The translations under genes and the position numbers were made by a program. A DNA stretch of 64,000 nt from Eudromia elegans (Eukaryota; Chordata; Aves; Tinamiformes; Tinamidae): positions 379,338-443,337 of the forward strand of contig PTEX01000006.1 in assembly GCA_003342815.1 (NCBI GenBank), read 5' to 3'. Each line of letters opens with the position of its first letter. The first letter of the stretch is position 1. Shown here piece after piece: positions 1-12,200 of this stretch. The notes under the pieces are model-generated. The model saw only the letters and a list, made by a program, of their open reading frames with translations. It was not told the origin of the DNA and did not search any database.

Positions 1-235
1 CCAGCCCAATCCTACAGCTCCCTTTTCTCACTAAAAAGTTTTGAGCTGCCTCTGCTGCTCCCACAGTCCCACCAGGCTCTCCCTGGAGCTGAGGATCATT
101 GGCACATAGAGGAAATCCTGACCCTGGTCACAGCCTTTACAGTAGAAGAGGGGTGGCATGAGGTAGGGAGGTGGGGAAAAGGAATGTTGTGCCACCAGAG
201 AAGACCCCTGCAACAGGGAAATCCATAAGGAAACC

Positions 236-252
236 TTTTTTTTTTTTTTTTT
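236..252 (+). repeat. Poly(T) run
   Basis: Seventeen T residues in a row. On the minus strand this gives the lysine run of a short chance reading frame. It could be the tail of a retroposed element on the minus strand, but the sequence on either side shows no recognisable element. Confidence 0.85.
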
Positions 253-3200
253 AATGTGTTTCTTGTATGTGTCTCTGCTCATATTTACCATCTAAGCATC
301 TGCTGTGGGTTTTGGCAGAGCCCTGCAGGAATGGATGTTCATTGCAAAGCAAGTGGCTCGTATAACTAGGATGCTTCATTTCAGTGAGCTGCGGTGCCAG
401 CAGTGCTAAAACCCCCATCCCTTACACCAGAGGGCTAAGCAGAGAGCAGTGGAATGCCATGGCTCACAGCTACTGCCCATGCTAATCGAGAACCAGGGGA
501 GGAAGTTCTCATACATACTCTGTACCCAGTCCTTACAGCCTCTTGTTCCTTATGGAATATGCACTGCTCACACATCCTTCCTGGGCTGACTCCTGCAGCC
601 TGGATCCCTTCTGAAAGTGAAGCAGAATGAAGCCCTGGAGTACAGAAAACACCTCTTGGGGACCAAAACTGCCTCTCTGTGTGTCACCTTCCTGGAGCCG
701 GCACTGGCACGGCTGTGTCCAGCTGAACCAGCAGCGAAGCTGAAGGTCCTGAAGCAGATGTCCAGGTGCAGCTGGCAGAATTTGCTTGAAGCTGTAGAGC
801 ATCTTTTAAGGTCATGTTAAAAACTAGAATTTGCTTTTGCACAGATAACAAGAAATTTCATGTTCGAGATTATCAGATTTTCCAGCTACTCTGCAGAAAC
901 AGCTGTCAGCAAATCTGTGACAGCAGATGTTGGGATGTTATTCAGTGTTCTGTGTAGTAATCTGCTGCTCTGCCCTACCCAATTACACCGTCATTTTGTG
1001 TTATCACAGAAGAAAAGCTGGACAAATATTCTCATATGAGCATGCAGCAAAGTAGTCCAGGTCCTTCCAGGCTGAGGCGCCCTAGGCAGGTGCTCACTTT
1101 TCCAGTCAATTGACCTTATTTAAAGAGTTCTTTCAAGACAATCATTTCTTACCCAGCTTTCCTCCTGCTCCACAGGCGTTGTCAGGCTGGATTGCCTCAA
1201 AAGAGCAGGCAAGAAACCTGCAGGGGACAGGGATTGTTTGGAGGGGAAAGCAGGAGTGACATCCTGACGGAGCCGCACTAGGATAATTCCCAGCTGTGCA
1301 CAGGGTGTGATCCAGCTTGCAGGCACAGAGGTGTGACTTGCAGCATACCTTGCAAACACTGTTTTCTCTGTATGTGGGATGCATATGGTGTGCCTTTGGA
1401 TATATGAGTCAGGATCCATGAGCCAATCTACAGCCGCTAGTGAAATCCAAACTCGTGCTGTTCTTTGATATCCTAGCTGGGGCCTTGCAGGCAGCGTTTC
1501 TAGACAAGACCTCAGTCAGTGAAACTTAGAAGAGACATCTGATGCAATCCAGATTCATATGACTCTTCCTCAGCAGTGGTGCTGATTTTAGCTGTTCCCT
1601 GGGGCTGTTTGCTCCTGCGTGGGCTCCATCTCCACTGCAGAAGCAGATGTGGCCAAGGGGCCATATCATGAGGAGGATCAGTGAACTCAGATGGCTGGGT
1701 TTAAAAAGACCCTACAAAACAGAGAGGCCTGTGTTTTATTACTTGTGGATCTACTTTATCCTACAGCCCTACTAAGACTGGAACAACTGAGAAGATGGGG
1801 GAAGAACTAAAGGCCAGGGGTGTCCATGGAGAGGAAGGTTAGAACAAGCTGCTGTTGCTGCCCCAAAGCACTGTGTCAAGCCCCTGGCATCCAGCTTGCC
1901 TGTATGCAGAGAGAAACACAAAATAGCCCATAAGTGCCCTGGGCAGAATTTCTGCTGCTTTTGCACAGAGTTTGCCGTGCAAAAACGGCATGGGAATGAA
2001 GGCAATTTGGTTATTTCACATAAGGTGTAATGTTAGGCAGTAAAAGATGAGAGCCAGGTGTGTGGGCTTCAGTCTTTGAAGCTTAAAAGCTGTGAAGTCC
2101 TCACTTTGAAAAGTATCTTCCATCTTTGTGATCTAGAGACATGGGGAGTCCGTCTTGCTAAGAGAAACTCCCAGCTTGAACATTTGCTGGTGATTTTGGG
2201 GGCCATGGCATGATGCCCCCTTGTTTTCCTGGTGACTGAATGTGACTCTGGGCTGAATTTGTACAAGGGCAAATCCAACACATGCTTTCTGTATGATGTT
2301 TCATGCACTGCTCTGTAGAAACATGGGTGGGTAATCTTAATTTCAGAATGTCATAGGTTTTATGGAACCTTGCAAAACTCCTCAGAAACCTTGCACTGGT
2401 TTTGATCTCTGCAATTTTTGAATAAAAATCAAGACTAGCAAAAAAAAAGTGTATTTTTATCCAAATTCCTGTTCCTGCATTATGGGAAGCTCAACCATCA
2501 AAGAATATCGCAGACGTGAAATTATAAGCAAAAATTAGGCTCATTCCCTGGATTTTTTCTGCCCAAGACTGACATGTAGAAAAGGCTGCATCTTGTCTGG
2601 TCCAAACACTTGTGTCAGCGTCTGAGCTGGTTGTGCAAGACCACTGCTACAGTGAACAGAGGTGAAAAGCTATGTAAGGTTATGGTTCATCTAATTGATT
2701 TTAGGATGAAATGCATAATGCCTCGGAAGTGCCTCTTTGCCTACAGTCAAGGTGACTTGCTCAGATGTAGATGTCACATTCCTGACATCTCCTTTTGGTC
2801 TGATAAAGCCTGCCTGTGGTGATGATGCAACAGGTTTGCAAAAATATCAGAGAATAGAAATTAGAAAAGGAAAGAATATATTTATATTGCATAGCCTTCT
2901 GTGCTCGGTTATTTTTCAAGGCAACTGCACATTTTTAAAAGCATCCCAAGTCTCTCAATAGAATCATCTGGGCGAGCTGGCAGGAATGGTCTGGGCAGAG
3001 TTACACTTCAGAACGTCTGGAGAGGATGCTGTAAAAACTCATTGTTTGTTTTGATCTGCAAAGAACTGCCCCAGGAGAGGAAGAGGAGGAAGCAAGATAC
3101 AATAACTGGTTTCTGAGGAAATTTGTGAGGAAATGAAACAATAACAGAGCAGAGGATCAACAATTGCAGGTAAACAACATGCTACTATGTTGGCTATGCA

Positions 3201-3432
3201 TGTATGGGAATTTTCATTCTTACATTATTAAACTCCCAGGCCTAATGCCACAATTAGTGTTCTTCCGAAACGAGTTAGAGATTAGCTCTAGTAACTGTGG
3301 GAGGAATTGATAAGAATTCTTGTAATATGTTCAAAACAGTGTAATATGTAAAAAATAATGATGCCTAAGAAGAAGTGACATTCTGGATAGAAGCTACCTT
3401 CTTCTTGGTGTCCATGTGGAAATAAACCCTGA

Positions 3433-3467
3433 TTTCTTCTTTTTTTCTTTCTTTTTTTTTTTTTTTT
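3433..3467 (+). repeat. Long T/C tract followed by CAG
   Basis: Thirty-five bases of almost pure T with a few C end in TTTCAG at 3470. This has the composition of a strong polypyrimidine tract plus 3' splice site, but no known gene lies here. Confidence 0.85.
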
Positions 3468-3470
3468 CAG

Positions 3471-3550
3471 AAGCAATTGGGATAATCCTATTCTAGAGAG
3501 TAAGGCCACTGCTATCCCAAAGTGAAATACTTTTGCACAAGCTGTTCAAG
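3471..3550 (+). other. Possible cryptic or non-coding exon
   Basis: Eighty bases lie between a textbook acceptor (35-base pyrimidine tract, then CAG at 3468-3470) and a good donor (CAAG|GTAACT, GT at 3551). I see no conserved protein in any frame. It could be an exon of a long non-coding RNA, or a chance pairing of sites in AT/T-rich DNA. Confidence 0.15.
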
Positions 3551-4140
3551 GTAACTACTGTACCTCAGCCTATTCTTGTGTTTTTTATTCAACAGTTACT
3601 TTTGCATTGATTCAAAAAACTTGTACTGCTCTCCAGCGAGTGATTCCTGGTACATTTCCCAGAAGAAAGCCCAGCAATGTTCAGCAGAGCCCTTTCGCAT
3701 ACAGCGAGCCCATCTGAGTGTGGCTCTTGGCACACAGTCCATCATGACCCTCAGGCTACTCTGCAGACCATGTTGGTTTAGGCTCAGCTAGAGTTTCCAC
3801 CATTCAGCATAGGCAATTGGGAGTGCATGAGCATCAAGAACGCTGCGGTGACAATCTGCCCAACAACCCCTCACTGCAAGTTACAGTAATTCAGTAGCAG
3901 GCAGAGTAACCTCTCCAGTCTTCTCTGCTTATTCCCAGGACCATTGGACAGGTTCTCTAGCTCTTGGTGCAGTATGTTTGTCAACAGTCAGTACCACCTT
4001 AAACCAGACCCGCTAGCCTGTGGCACTGTACGCGAGCCTCAGCCTCTTGGCTTCTGTCCTGATGGCGGGTGACGGCATGAGCAGCAAGCAATCCAGCATC
4101 TGTGTCTTTATGCTTGTGCTTCATTCTGCTGCCGTAGGTT

Positions 4141-4172
4141 TCCCTTTGGATTCTATTCCCTTTGGATTCCCA
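4141..4172 (+). repeat. 16-bp tandem duplication
   Basis: TCCCTTTGGATTC repeats with a period of 16 bases. The last three bases of the second unit differ. Confidence 0.8.
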
Positions 4173-7100
4173 TATTCTATTCTCATAATTTCATATCCTA
4201 ATCTTTTTACCACAGCCAGTCCCAACGAGCTTATATGATTTCTGGTTGGTTTACAGATCTCCATCTCTCCTTACGTTCCCTGGAACTAAACTGGTGCTCT
4301 CCTGCTTTGTTTCTAACCCTGGTGGAATTTAGGCTTAGAAAGGCAGTTTGGTGAGGCTATAACCAGATGTTGTTTTGCTAAAACAGAGCTGGTCATCTGC
4401 TAATAGTCCTGCACAACCTCCTGTTTCAAATGCAGACACTGGAGTGCAATCCCTTCTCTCTTTAACATAAACTGGAAGAGTGTAACAAATGACAGTCACA
4501 ACTCATAACACACAGAGAGAGCTCATAAAACCACAATACCACAGCTGGAATACATAAATTGTGCATTGAGAGTCCCCAAACTGTCACAATGTGCTTGGTG
4601 GTCTGCTTTCACGGATGTGTTCCCAAGACCTAGACCTCCTGTGACCACATGCTCACCGAGCAATGGTTTTTGTAGGGTCCCAAATAAAGCACTTATACTG
4701 AGGTTTGTTTTATTCCATCCTGGTTGGTTCCACTTGCTGCTCTCCCTTGCAGGGAATACAAGATTACCCTGAAGAATAAAATAAAGGAATTAATTGACAT
4801 TTTAATGAATTACAACTTTTAATTAATATTCACCACAGTGACAAGTGTTATGGAATGCAAAACAGCAGTAATTCCTGAGGAAAAAAAAGGAAAGGCGAAA
4901 AGGCCCTGCTGTTTGTGTTCAGGTTAAATGAGGATCTTGTATCTGATATAATCATACATTCAGCTCTAGGCTGGCCCTGCTCAGTGACTGAATCGTTTTT
5001 CCGCTGTGAGATGACATGGTGAGCCGTGTTCAGCAGGCAGGATACACAGACTGAGTGGAAAATAGGGTCGGAAAATAGTGGAAACCTAGCCAATACATAA
5101 CCTAGAAATACCAATGGAATTGTATTTGCCCAGTGTCTCCCCAGCTCCTTGCTATGCCAGCCCAGCAACGCAAATCACAAACTGGGCAAATGACCTGTCT
5201 CATTTCTGGTGACTTGTACCCACCTTTTCCCACATGCTCATGCAAAGCTGCTTTGCAGGAGGCAGGAGATCTGCAGCCTGGTGTTGGTGCAGAGCCTCCT
5301 TGGTATGAAAGCTGAGCAGAGACCTTATGAAGCCCTGCACCAACCTGCTCTATTTTATTCACATAGTGGGGTTCCTTTAGCTGAATTGCTATAAAAGCTG
5401 TCCTGTAATTTTCTCACAGGCATGAACTACAGCTCTTTGACGAGCCTATGAAACACGGCTCCTTTTTCCTCACTGGCAGTAAAGAGAGGGAAGGGGAAAT
5501 TCTCCCTGTATATCATGTTGTATTAGGTCCATAATGCAGTTTACATGCTAATAATACTCCTCTGATAGTAAAGAATAGCTGGTGCTTATGGCCTGTGCTC
5601 CGTAAGGACAGAGTAGGGCTGTACTACAGTAGATCAGATCAGGTATTTAGCAAAAAAGAGGAAACTTCTGTTTATTGTTTATTCAGTGATAGTTTCCAAC
5701 CCTCCTTAGACGCACGCCTGTGGCTTAGGATTCAGGGTCCTGATCCCGCCGCGACCTCTACATGGCAAGAAACATTTTCATAAGAGCTATGTCTGTGCCT
5801 GGGTGCTTTGGAAATGGTTTATCGGAAGCTGGGGACCTTCTTGGGTCTCTCTGTTGGTATTGGGTGTGTGACATTTCCACAGCGCAGGAGGACTAAGTGG
5901 AGCTGACCTTGCCTACCCACCTGGCAGCCAAGCAGCAGGCTGTGCTCCGAGGCACAGAAGACTTGCTCATTCTACACTGGGAGAATAGGCTGAAGCCGAG
6001 AGTGCTCGGGGAGGTGAACAAGAAAAATAGTCATTAATCCCACCTGTGAGACCAACCAGCACTCCAGAAGTCAAGAAAGCCAGTTGAAAATACAGACCTC
6101 TCTGTGCATCGACTGTGAAGGATCAGGCCCTAAGCAGCAAAGGAATCTACTGCAAACCCCTCTCTGCCAATTAAGTGTCTTCTGCTTCTAAATTGAAGTA
6201 AACTTCAATGCTAATTTTAAAATATTGCTGGCATTTATCACAATAATTACTTTAGCCATGTAAAACTCCAGACGCCGTAAATAGTGTTGATACTATAGAT
6301 TGAATGCTCCCGAGGTACATATTACTGATGCTACAAAACACACAGGCAGACAAGGATATTCTTCTCCAAACTCAGCATTTGTTGGGCTCATGGTAAACTG
6401 CTTAAGAACACAGTTGCCTCATCAGATTTCTGAAAATGACTGATGTTCCTTGTCAAAAGCCATCTATCTCTATCAATGACTGTATTTTGGAGAAGCAAAA
6501 GATATATACCTGGGCAAACACATTCACAAGTTATAATAGGAAATCATTTTTATTGCTATTATTTTTTTTTCAATTAGTAACTTTTAAAGGAGGAAATCTT
6601 TGCCTTAGGGATTTTGATACTCAGTCTCTGAAAATTAGATCTCTTTGATCTCTTAAAGGTATTTGTGGATATATATCCCAAGAAAGAAGCATTTTAAACT
6701 GTTAATCAGGGTAGAAAATGTTCCTCTTAATCTATCGATGTGGATTCTGCACTCCAAAATAGAGAAGCATGTCTGTGTAGGAAACCACAATCTTTATCTG
6801 ATATGCTACTTCATAATGAATAGACTTTTGCAGATAAATACAAAGCAGTGGACAGGACAAGCATTTAGAAATACAAGAAATAAGCTAGAAACTCATAAAA
6901 AAAATTCAAGGCTGCATATATGAAGTGTGATTGAAGTGTGACCATTATTGTAATTGGCTGACATCAATATTGTCAATAACACTACTGGCTATAGGCATTC
7001 CTGACCAGGTAATAGAGGTTGCGCTTCTGTGAATGTTATGGAATGGCAATGTCTCAAAGAAGGCAATGGGAGTCTATTTCAGATTACCTTCGTGGTCACT

Positions 7101-7878
7101 GTAGACAGCCTCTCATCACCTGGCTGGTGGTGCTGATGAAAGAATGTCTCGGCTTATGTTTTCTGCAGGCTTGCCTTTTTACTCGGAGAGGCTGCATATA
7201 ACATGTACAAAGCATTGTTGGAAGCGGTAATGTACATATATAGTGATGTGTATAGTATTGTGCAAAATACACATTTACCACTCCATTGCACTTTATTAAT
7301 AGGAGGAAAGATACTAAAGAATAACTCAACCCAAACATGTGGAATGGAGATAAAACTGTTTTATAGCATCTGAAAGCTTGTGGAAAAACTGCTCATAATT
7401 GGAACTTATTTGGCACTGGGGAGGATATTTGCTGAGCCGCAAGGAAAATTGTAGAAGAGGAAACACTTGTAAGAATACATCTAGACAATCACTTTCCATG
7501 AAAATCAAGGGTGCTTGAAATCACTGAGAGTACCTGAAATCATGAGTCCAAGTTCTCACTGGGAGGAACTCAAAGCAGGGTGGGATATACAACACATTTG
7601 TAAGGACCTGATAGTTTCCTACCTCCCAGGGACCAGGGGCAGAGCAGCCTGCTCAGGATGTGTTTCTTGAGCACAGCAGCTGGCATAGCTTGGGCAGTTT
7701 TCCCAAAATTCAGCTCCTGAACGATGGCCTGAACGATGACCTCTGTAAGTCATCGTACTTCTTCATATTTAATGCAAGGAAGATTTTGTTGTGTCTTTCA
7801 TCCAGGAAACGTGGCCCCGTGTACTGATAGCTACTGGGTGCTCAAACCCCTATCCCCTATCATAGGTGCCCCTTCCTT

Positions 7879-7912
7879 GCTATGGCACAAACGTGTGCTA
7901 TGGCACAAACGT
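7879..7912 (+). repeat. 18-bp tandem duplication
   Basis: GCTATGGCACAAACGT occurs at 7879 and again at 7897 with no mismatch, giving a period of 18 bases. Confidence 0.9.
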
Positions 7913-9178
7913 AGGCAGCGTCTAGTGTATGGCTAGTCTAGCTTCTTAAATTGATGTATGCTTTGCTGTGGAAAATCACATTTGATTTCCTTTTAGAATA
8001 GACTAGAAACATTGGATTAATATATATTCTTTTGCATTCTGTGGCCACGGTGTCATTGTCCTGTATGTATGTACAAACTTTGTAGCATAAAGTGTTTCCA
8101 TATAAAGTAATCAGTGGCGGTAAGTGAACACACTTAATTGGTGCTTATTGCAAGTTTATTTCATGTTACAGCCAGTTTATTGTTGTTCTTTCTTTGATTT
8201 TCACTGAAGCTAGGTTGCCTTTTTCCAGATGAGAAAATGACTTTAGAAACAAAATAAATCTGCATGTTTTTGTATGATTTAAGATATTATTTTATTTTAT
8301 ATTGCGTATCACACAAGAGAAAGGAGGAATTTTGTTTCCAATGGGAAATCTATCGGTATACATTTTGCTCTGCTTCCCTCCTCTGTAAGTAAGAGACTTC
8401 TGTGATCATCTTTTGCAACCAGTATTCCGCTGGTTGTTTAAGAACTTGTGGTCATTATGGAAGATAAATGAGAGTCCTTGGAGCCCATGGCTGAAGCACA
8501 CATTAGTCACTAGTAAATGATGTATAAAAAATATTCAGCTTGCAAAAAGATAATGGTGGTTCCTATTTGAAAATGCAGAAAAATGCACATATCTAGAGCA
8601 CAAAAGTGTCTCATCAATATCTCTGTGGGTAGAAAACTAACCTGTCAAGAAGAAAATGTTGAGGAGATGCAGATATTTATGCACTCACAGCACTGATTTT
8701 AATGATGTAAAGGACTATTAAAGCAAACTGAAAATATTAGATACTACAAACATAACACTTAATTGTTTCCCACACAACCTAGAAATAAAAAAAGAAAACC
8801 CTCAGTTAAGAATTGCTCATTTTACATCTCTAACTTCCAGTACTCCTACTTTTCCTCTCCCACTGCTATCCATAACCATAATAATCATACTCGGTTTGAC
8901 CTTTCATTAATGGCAAAATCCTAAGCCCACTCCAGGACTGGAGCTCAGTATGGGTAGTCATTGGGAAGGGAAGCACAGAGGACAGTCTTGGTGGCTTTGG
9001 CATGCACAGGGCTATGACATGGCATCCACAGGCCTTCACTGCTCTCCAAAGCAGCTTCTACCAAAACTGGCTGGGCAATAGTGAACCATCAGCAGGATCA
9101 CCACGTCCTAATCATTGCATTAGCCCAGCCGTGCCTCTGAACAGTCATTTAAGTGCCCATGTGCAGCACAGGTGAAGG

Positions 9179-9222
9179 GTGGCAGTGCCAGGAGGAGGTT
9201 GGCAGTGCCACAAGGAGGGAGG
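9179..9222 (+). repeat. Imperfect ~22-bp tandem duplication
   Basis: GGTGGCAGTGCCAGGAGGAG is followed by GTTGGCAGTGCCACAAGGAG. The two differ at a few positions. Confidence 0.75.
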
Positions 9223-12200
9223 ACACACAGCAGTTAGCTGCTGCAGTAGTGAGCAATTAAATACACATGTATCCTGGAGGATCTAAGTCCAAGGGTCTTT
9301 GCTGCAGGCTGAAGTCTGTGGTGCATCAACAAACTAATTCGAAGCTTCTCATGTCCCAGGGCAAAATCATATCATCAGGCTATCATATTTTTTTTCCATC
9401 ACTATTTATGAGTTCTGCTGGAAAAGAAGGAAAGTGGCAGAAAGTGACACTCAGTGTGTGTAAGAGTGTCAGATAAAGCTGTTCATACACAGTTCACACC
9501 AACATATAGACGCAATACAGACTCCTTTCACATGCAAAGCTCTCTGCTGCTCTCCCCAGCTACTGAACAATCTGGTAGGTAAATATTTGCCTCTAGTTCT
9601 TCCCTCACACTCTCTCCTTCAGCGGAGATGTCATGGTTAGATACTATCATCTGTTTTACAGAAATTGTATATAACATACAAGAAGAAAAACTGTTGTGTA
9701 GATCAGGACACAAATAAATGACACATGTCACCCAGCTAGAGTCTGCCCAGCTGCTCACAACAGGACCTTGGATCTGCTGCTGCTCTTGGCTACGCTTGAA
9801 CAGTCTGTAGAAGATGTCCTGCTGTAGCAGAGCTGACCTTGGCCCTGAGTGCTTTTCTTTATAGGTGCCAAGGCTCATTTATGGTTTAGAATTTTGATGT
9901 TTGCTCCCTTCTCCAACTTGTAAACTCTGTGAGAATAAGGAGGCATTTTGCAGGAAGAGAAATTGCAAGAATTTGCCTGCCTTCTATTAAACCTCGCCAG
10001 TGTGGTCTGCACTTAAGAGAGATCGAAGGTTAAATTCCCTCAGCACAACAGAAAGCTGTTTGGTGCTCTTACACTGAGAGAACAAATTGAAGTCGCCCAC
10101 CATCTGACCTATTCAGCTTTTATATAATGAAAAGCAGTCAAATCCAGCATGTAGCAACTTTATTATCAAAAAAGAGAGAGAAATCTGTTTAGCAACACTT
10201 TATTTACTTCAAAAATAACCTTGAATTGTCAGCTGAAATGGAATACATTCCCTTTCTCTATCCACTTCACATTCCCTTCCAACGTTCGAACAGTAACAAG
10301 GCAGTTTCTGCCGCAGCGTGAGGAACAACAGCATTTTGCTGAGTGCCTGGTTAAGATATTTATAGGTGCCCATTTAGAGGCAAAGAATGCACCATAGCAT
10401 TATGTTTTCTAGACACAAAGAACTGCTACATGTTTTCAGCTAAAATGATTTTTATTTAAAGTGAAGATACTCAAGACCATAAAAAGTACAAAATCTGCCT
10501 TGCTGGGGGGCAGCCCGTGGCGCATTTCTTTCATGAACTCCTTCTGGAGAAACAAGGACCAAATTGCTGCTTTCCTGGAGACCTTAGAAGTCACTCCTTG
10601 CTAACAAAAGCAGTTACCTTGCAGCTGCCTATTAGAGCAGGTTAGGGAATGGTTCTTGCTCTCATTCAGAGAGTCCCTTCTGCAGCAGAGTGTAACGGGG
10701 TCTCTGAGGTTTTTATCGGAAATGAAGAGGCTAAGAGAAGTTCTGGAAATGAAACCTTCTGATCGGGTCTCATCTCTTCCTCCCTCTCGCATATTGTGCA
10801 GCAGTTTTTGCTGTCACATTGCTGGGAATCTGCGTGGAAACCTGCTTTTGATGATATTTTATGACTCTTCAGCATGGAAAATAGACAGCTGATAGAGACA
10901 TTGAGAAGATGAGTGGCCTCATTTATACATGTAACTACTTGGGTTACCATATAAAAGTAGAACAAAGAAACTAGGTATGTCGATTGGGAGATATTTTTAA
11001 TTGACTGGATCACTGTTGTCTGATAAATATGGTCTCTTTCGCAAGCAGTTGATCATGCAAACTAAAGAACTTCTACAACTTAAAGCCCAGCCAACAGGCG
11101 TCATCCTTGACATTGTTTTAAATGTTCCATATGCGAGGGTGAAGTGCAGTTATGTGCTGCTATGGGGAAGATGAAAAAGCACAGTCAGGCAGGATGCTGA
11201 GAGAAAGAGAGGAGCAGCAAGTATTTTTTACATTTCTGTCTGTGGCCAAAAGGATTTTATAAGACAAATTACCTATTGCACATCTCTGCAAATTGTCCAC
11301 GAGCCGCTGCAAATCCTTTTAGCTTATATATTTGTAAACAAAAATTGTTTGATTGTTTTTTGTCTTCCTGCCACTTTCTTCCTCTTTAAGGAAGCAAAAA
11401 AAAAGTCCTCTGAAAAGACTGGTTTAGGGGACGGCACTGGGAATGTTAGAAGTCAGTCCAGTTGTGAAGTTGACTCGATGGCCAATGAATCTTTCAAGAG
11501 AGAGATCCTGTACCGAGGTTCCTGGCTGTCCTTGCAAGGGCTTGTCGCTGCTGCATGTGCTTAGGAGAGGAGGAGCCATTCCCCCTCTAAAGGAAGAAGC
11601 TGCCCAAGATTCATAAAAAATACACTGGAAAAAAAGACAGAGGTCATGAACACATGCAAACCCTTTAACCTGTGTTTCTTAACTGCAAATTAAACTTGTA
11701 AGATTATAAGAGTGAGAGTAACTTTTGGAAAAGCACTTCGTGTACCTATTCAGAATTTGAAGCTAATTAAAGCTGGCACCTTCCTTTGGAAATGGGTCAT
11801 CTGTGAGCTTGCTGAAGACTAAAACCAAGACTATGTTAAACTCTTAGGGGATGTTTGTGAGCAGTGAGGGTCTCTGACGAATAGGCTATGTATTCATTTT
11901 AAAACATCTTTGGATAACTTAGAAATGGAAATGAAGAGACACACTTTACTGAAATAAATAAAACCCTGCAGTCTGGTTTGTCATTTGAATAAATTATATT
12001 AATTTAACAATCCTTGGAATTTAGCATGCTGGGGATTTGACAGGGTTTGGGCTCCCAATTAGATTCCACAGTAGGGAAGTTATCATCAGACTGAAGTCCC
12101 TGAATAACGTCAGCAAAACAGCATCCCTGGTAGCACATTTTTATTAGTAAGTTCTTCTGTAAAATCAAAACTGTGTTACAGTTGCAGTCTGACAGGGGGA

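Noticed and set aside
533-820. Overlapping frames on both strands near the left edge, considered as an end exon of a neighbouring gene such as INF2
   Set aside because: Neither translation resembles INF2 or another family I know, and no splice signals frame it convincingly.
2956-3010. AATAGAATCATCTGGGCGAG resembles a CR1 tail
   Set aside because: Similarity is limited to about 12 bases and the following sequence does not continue as CR1.
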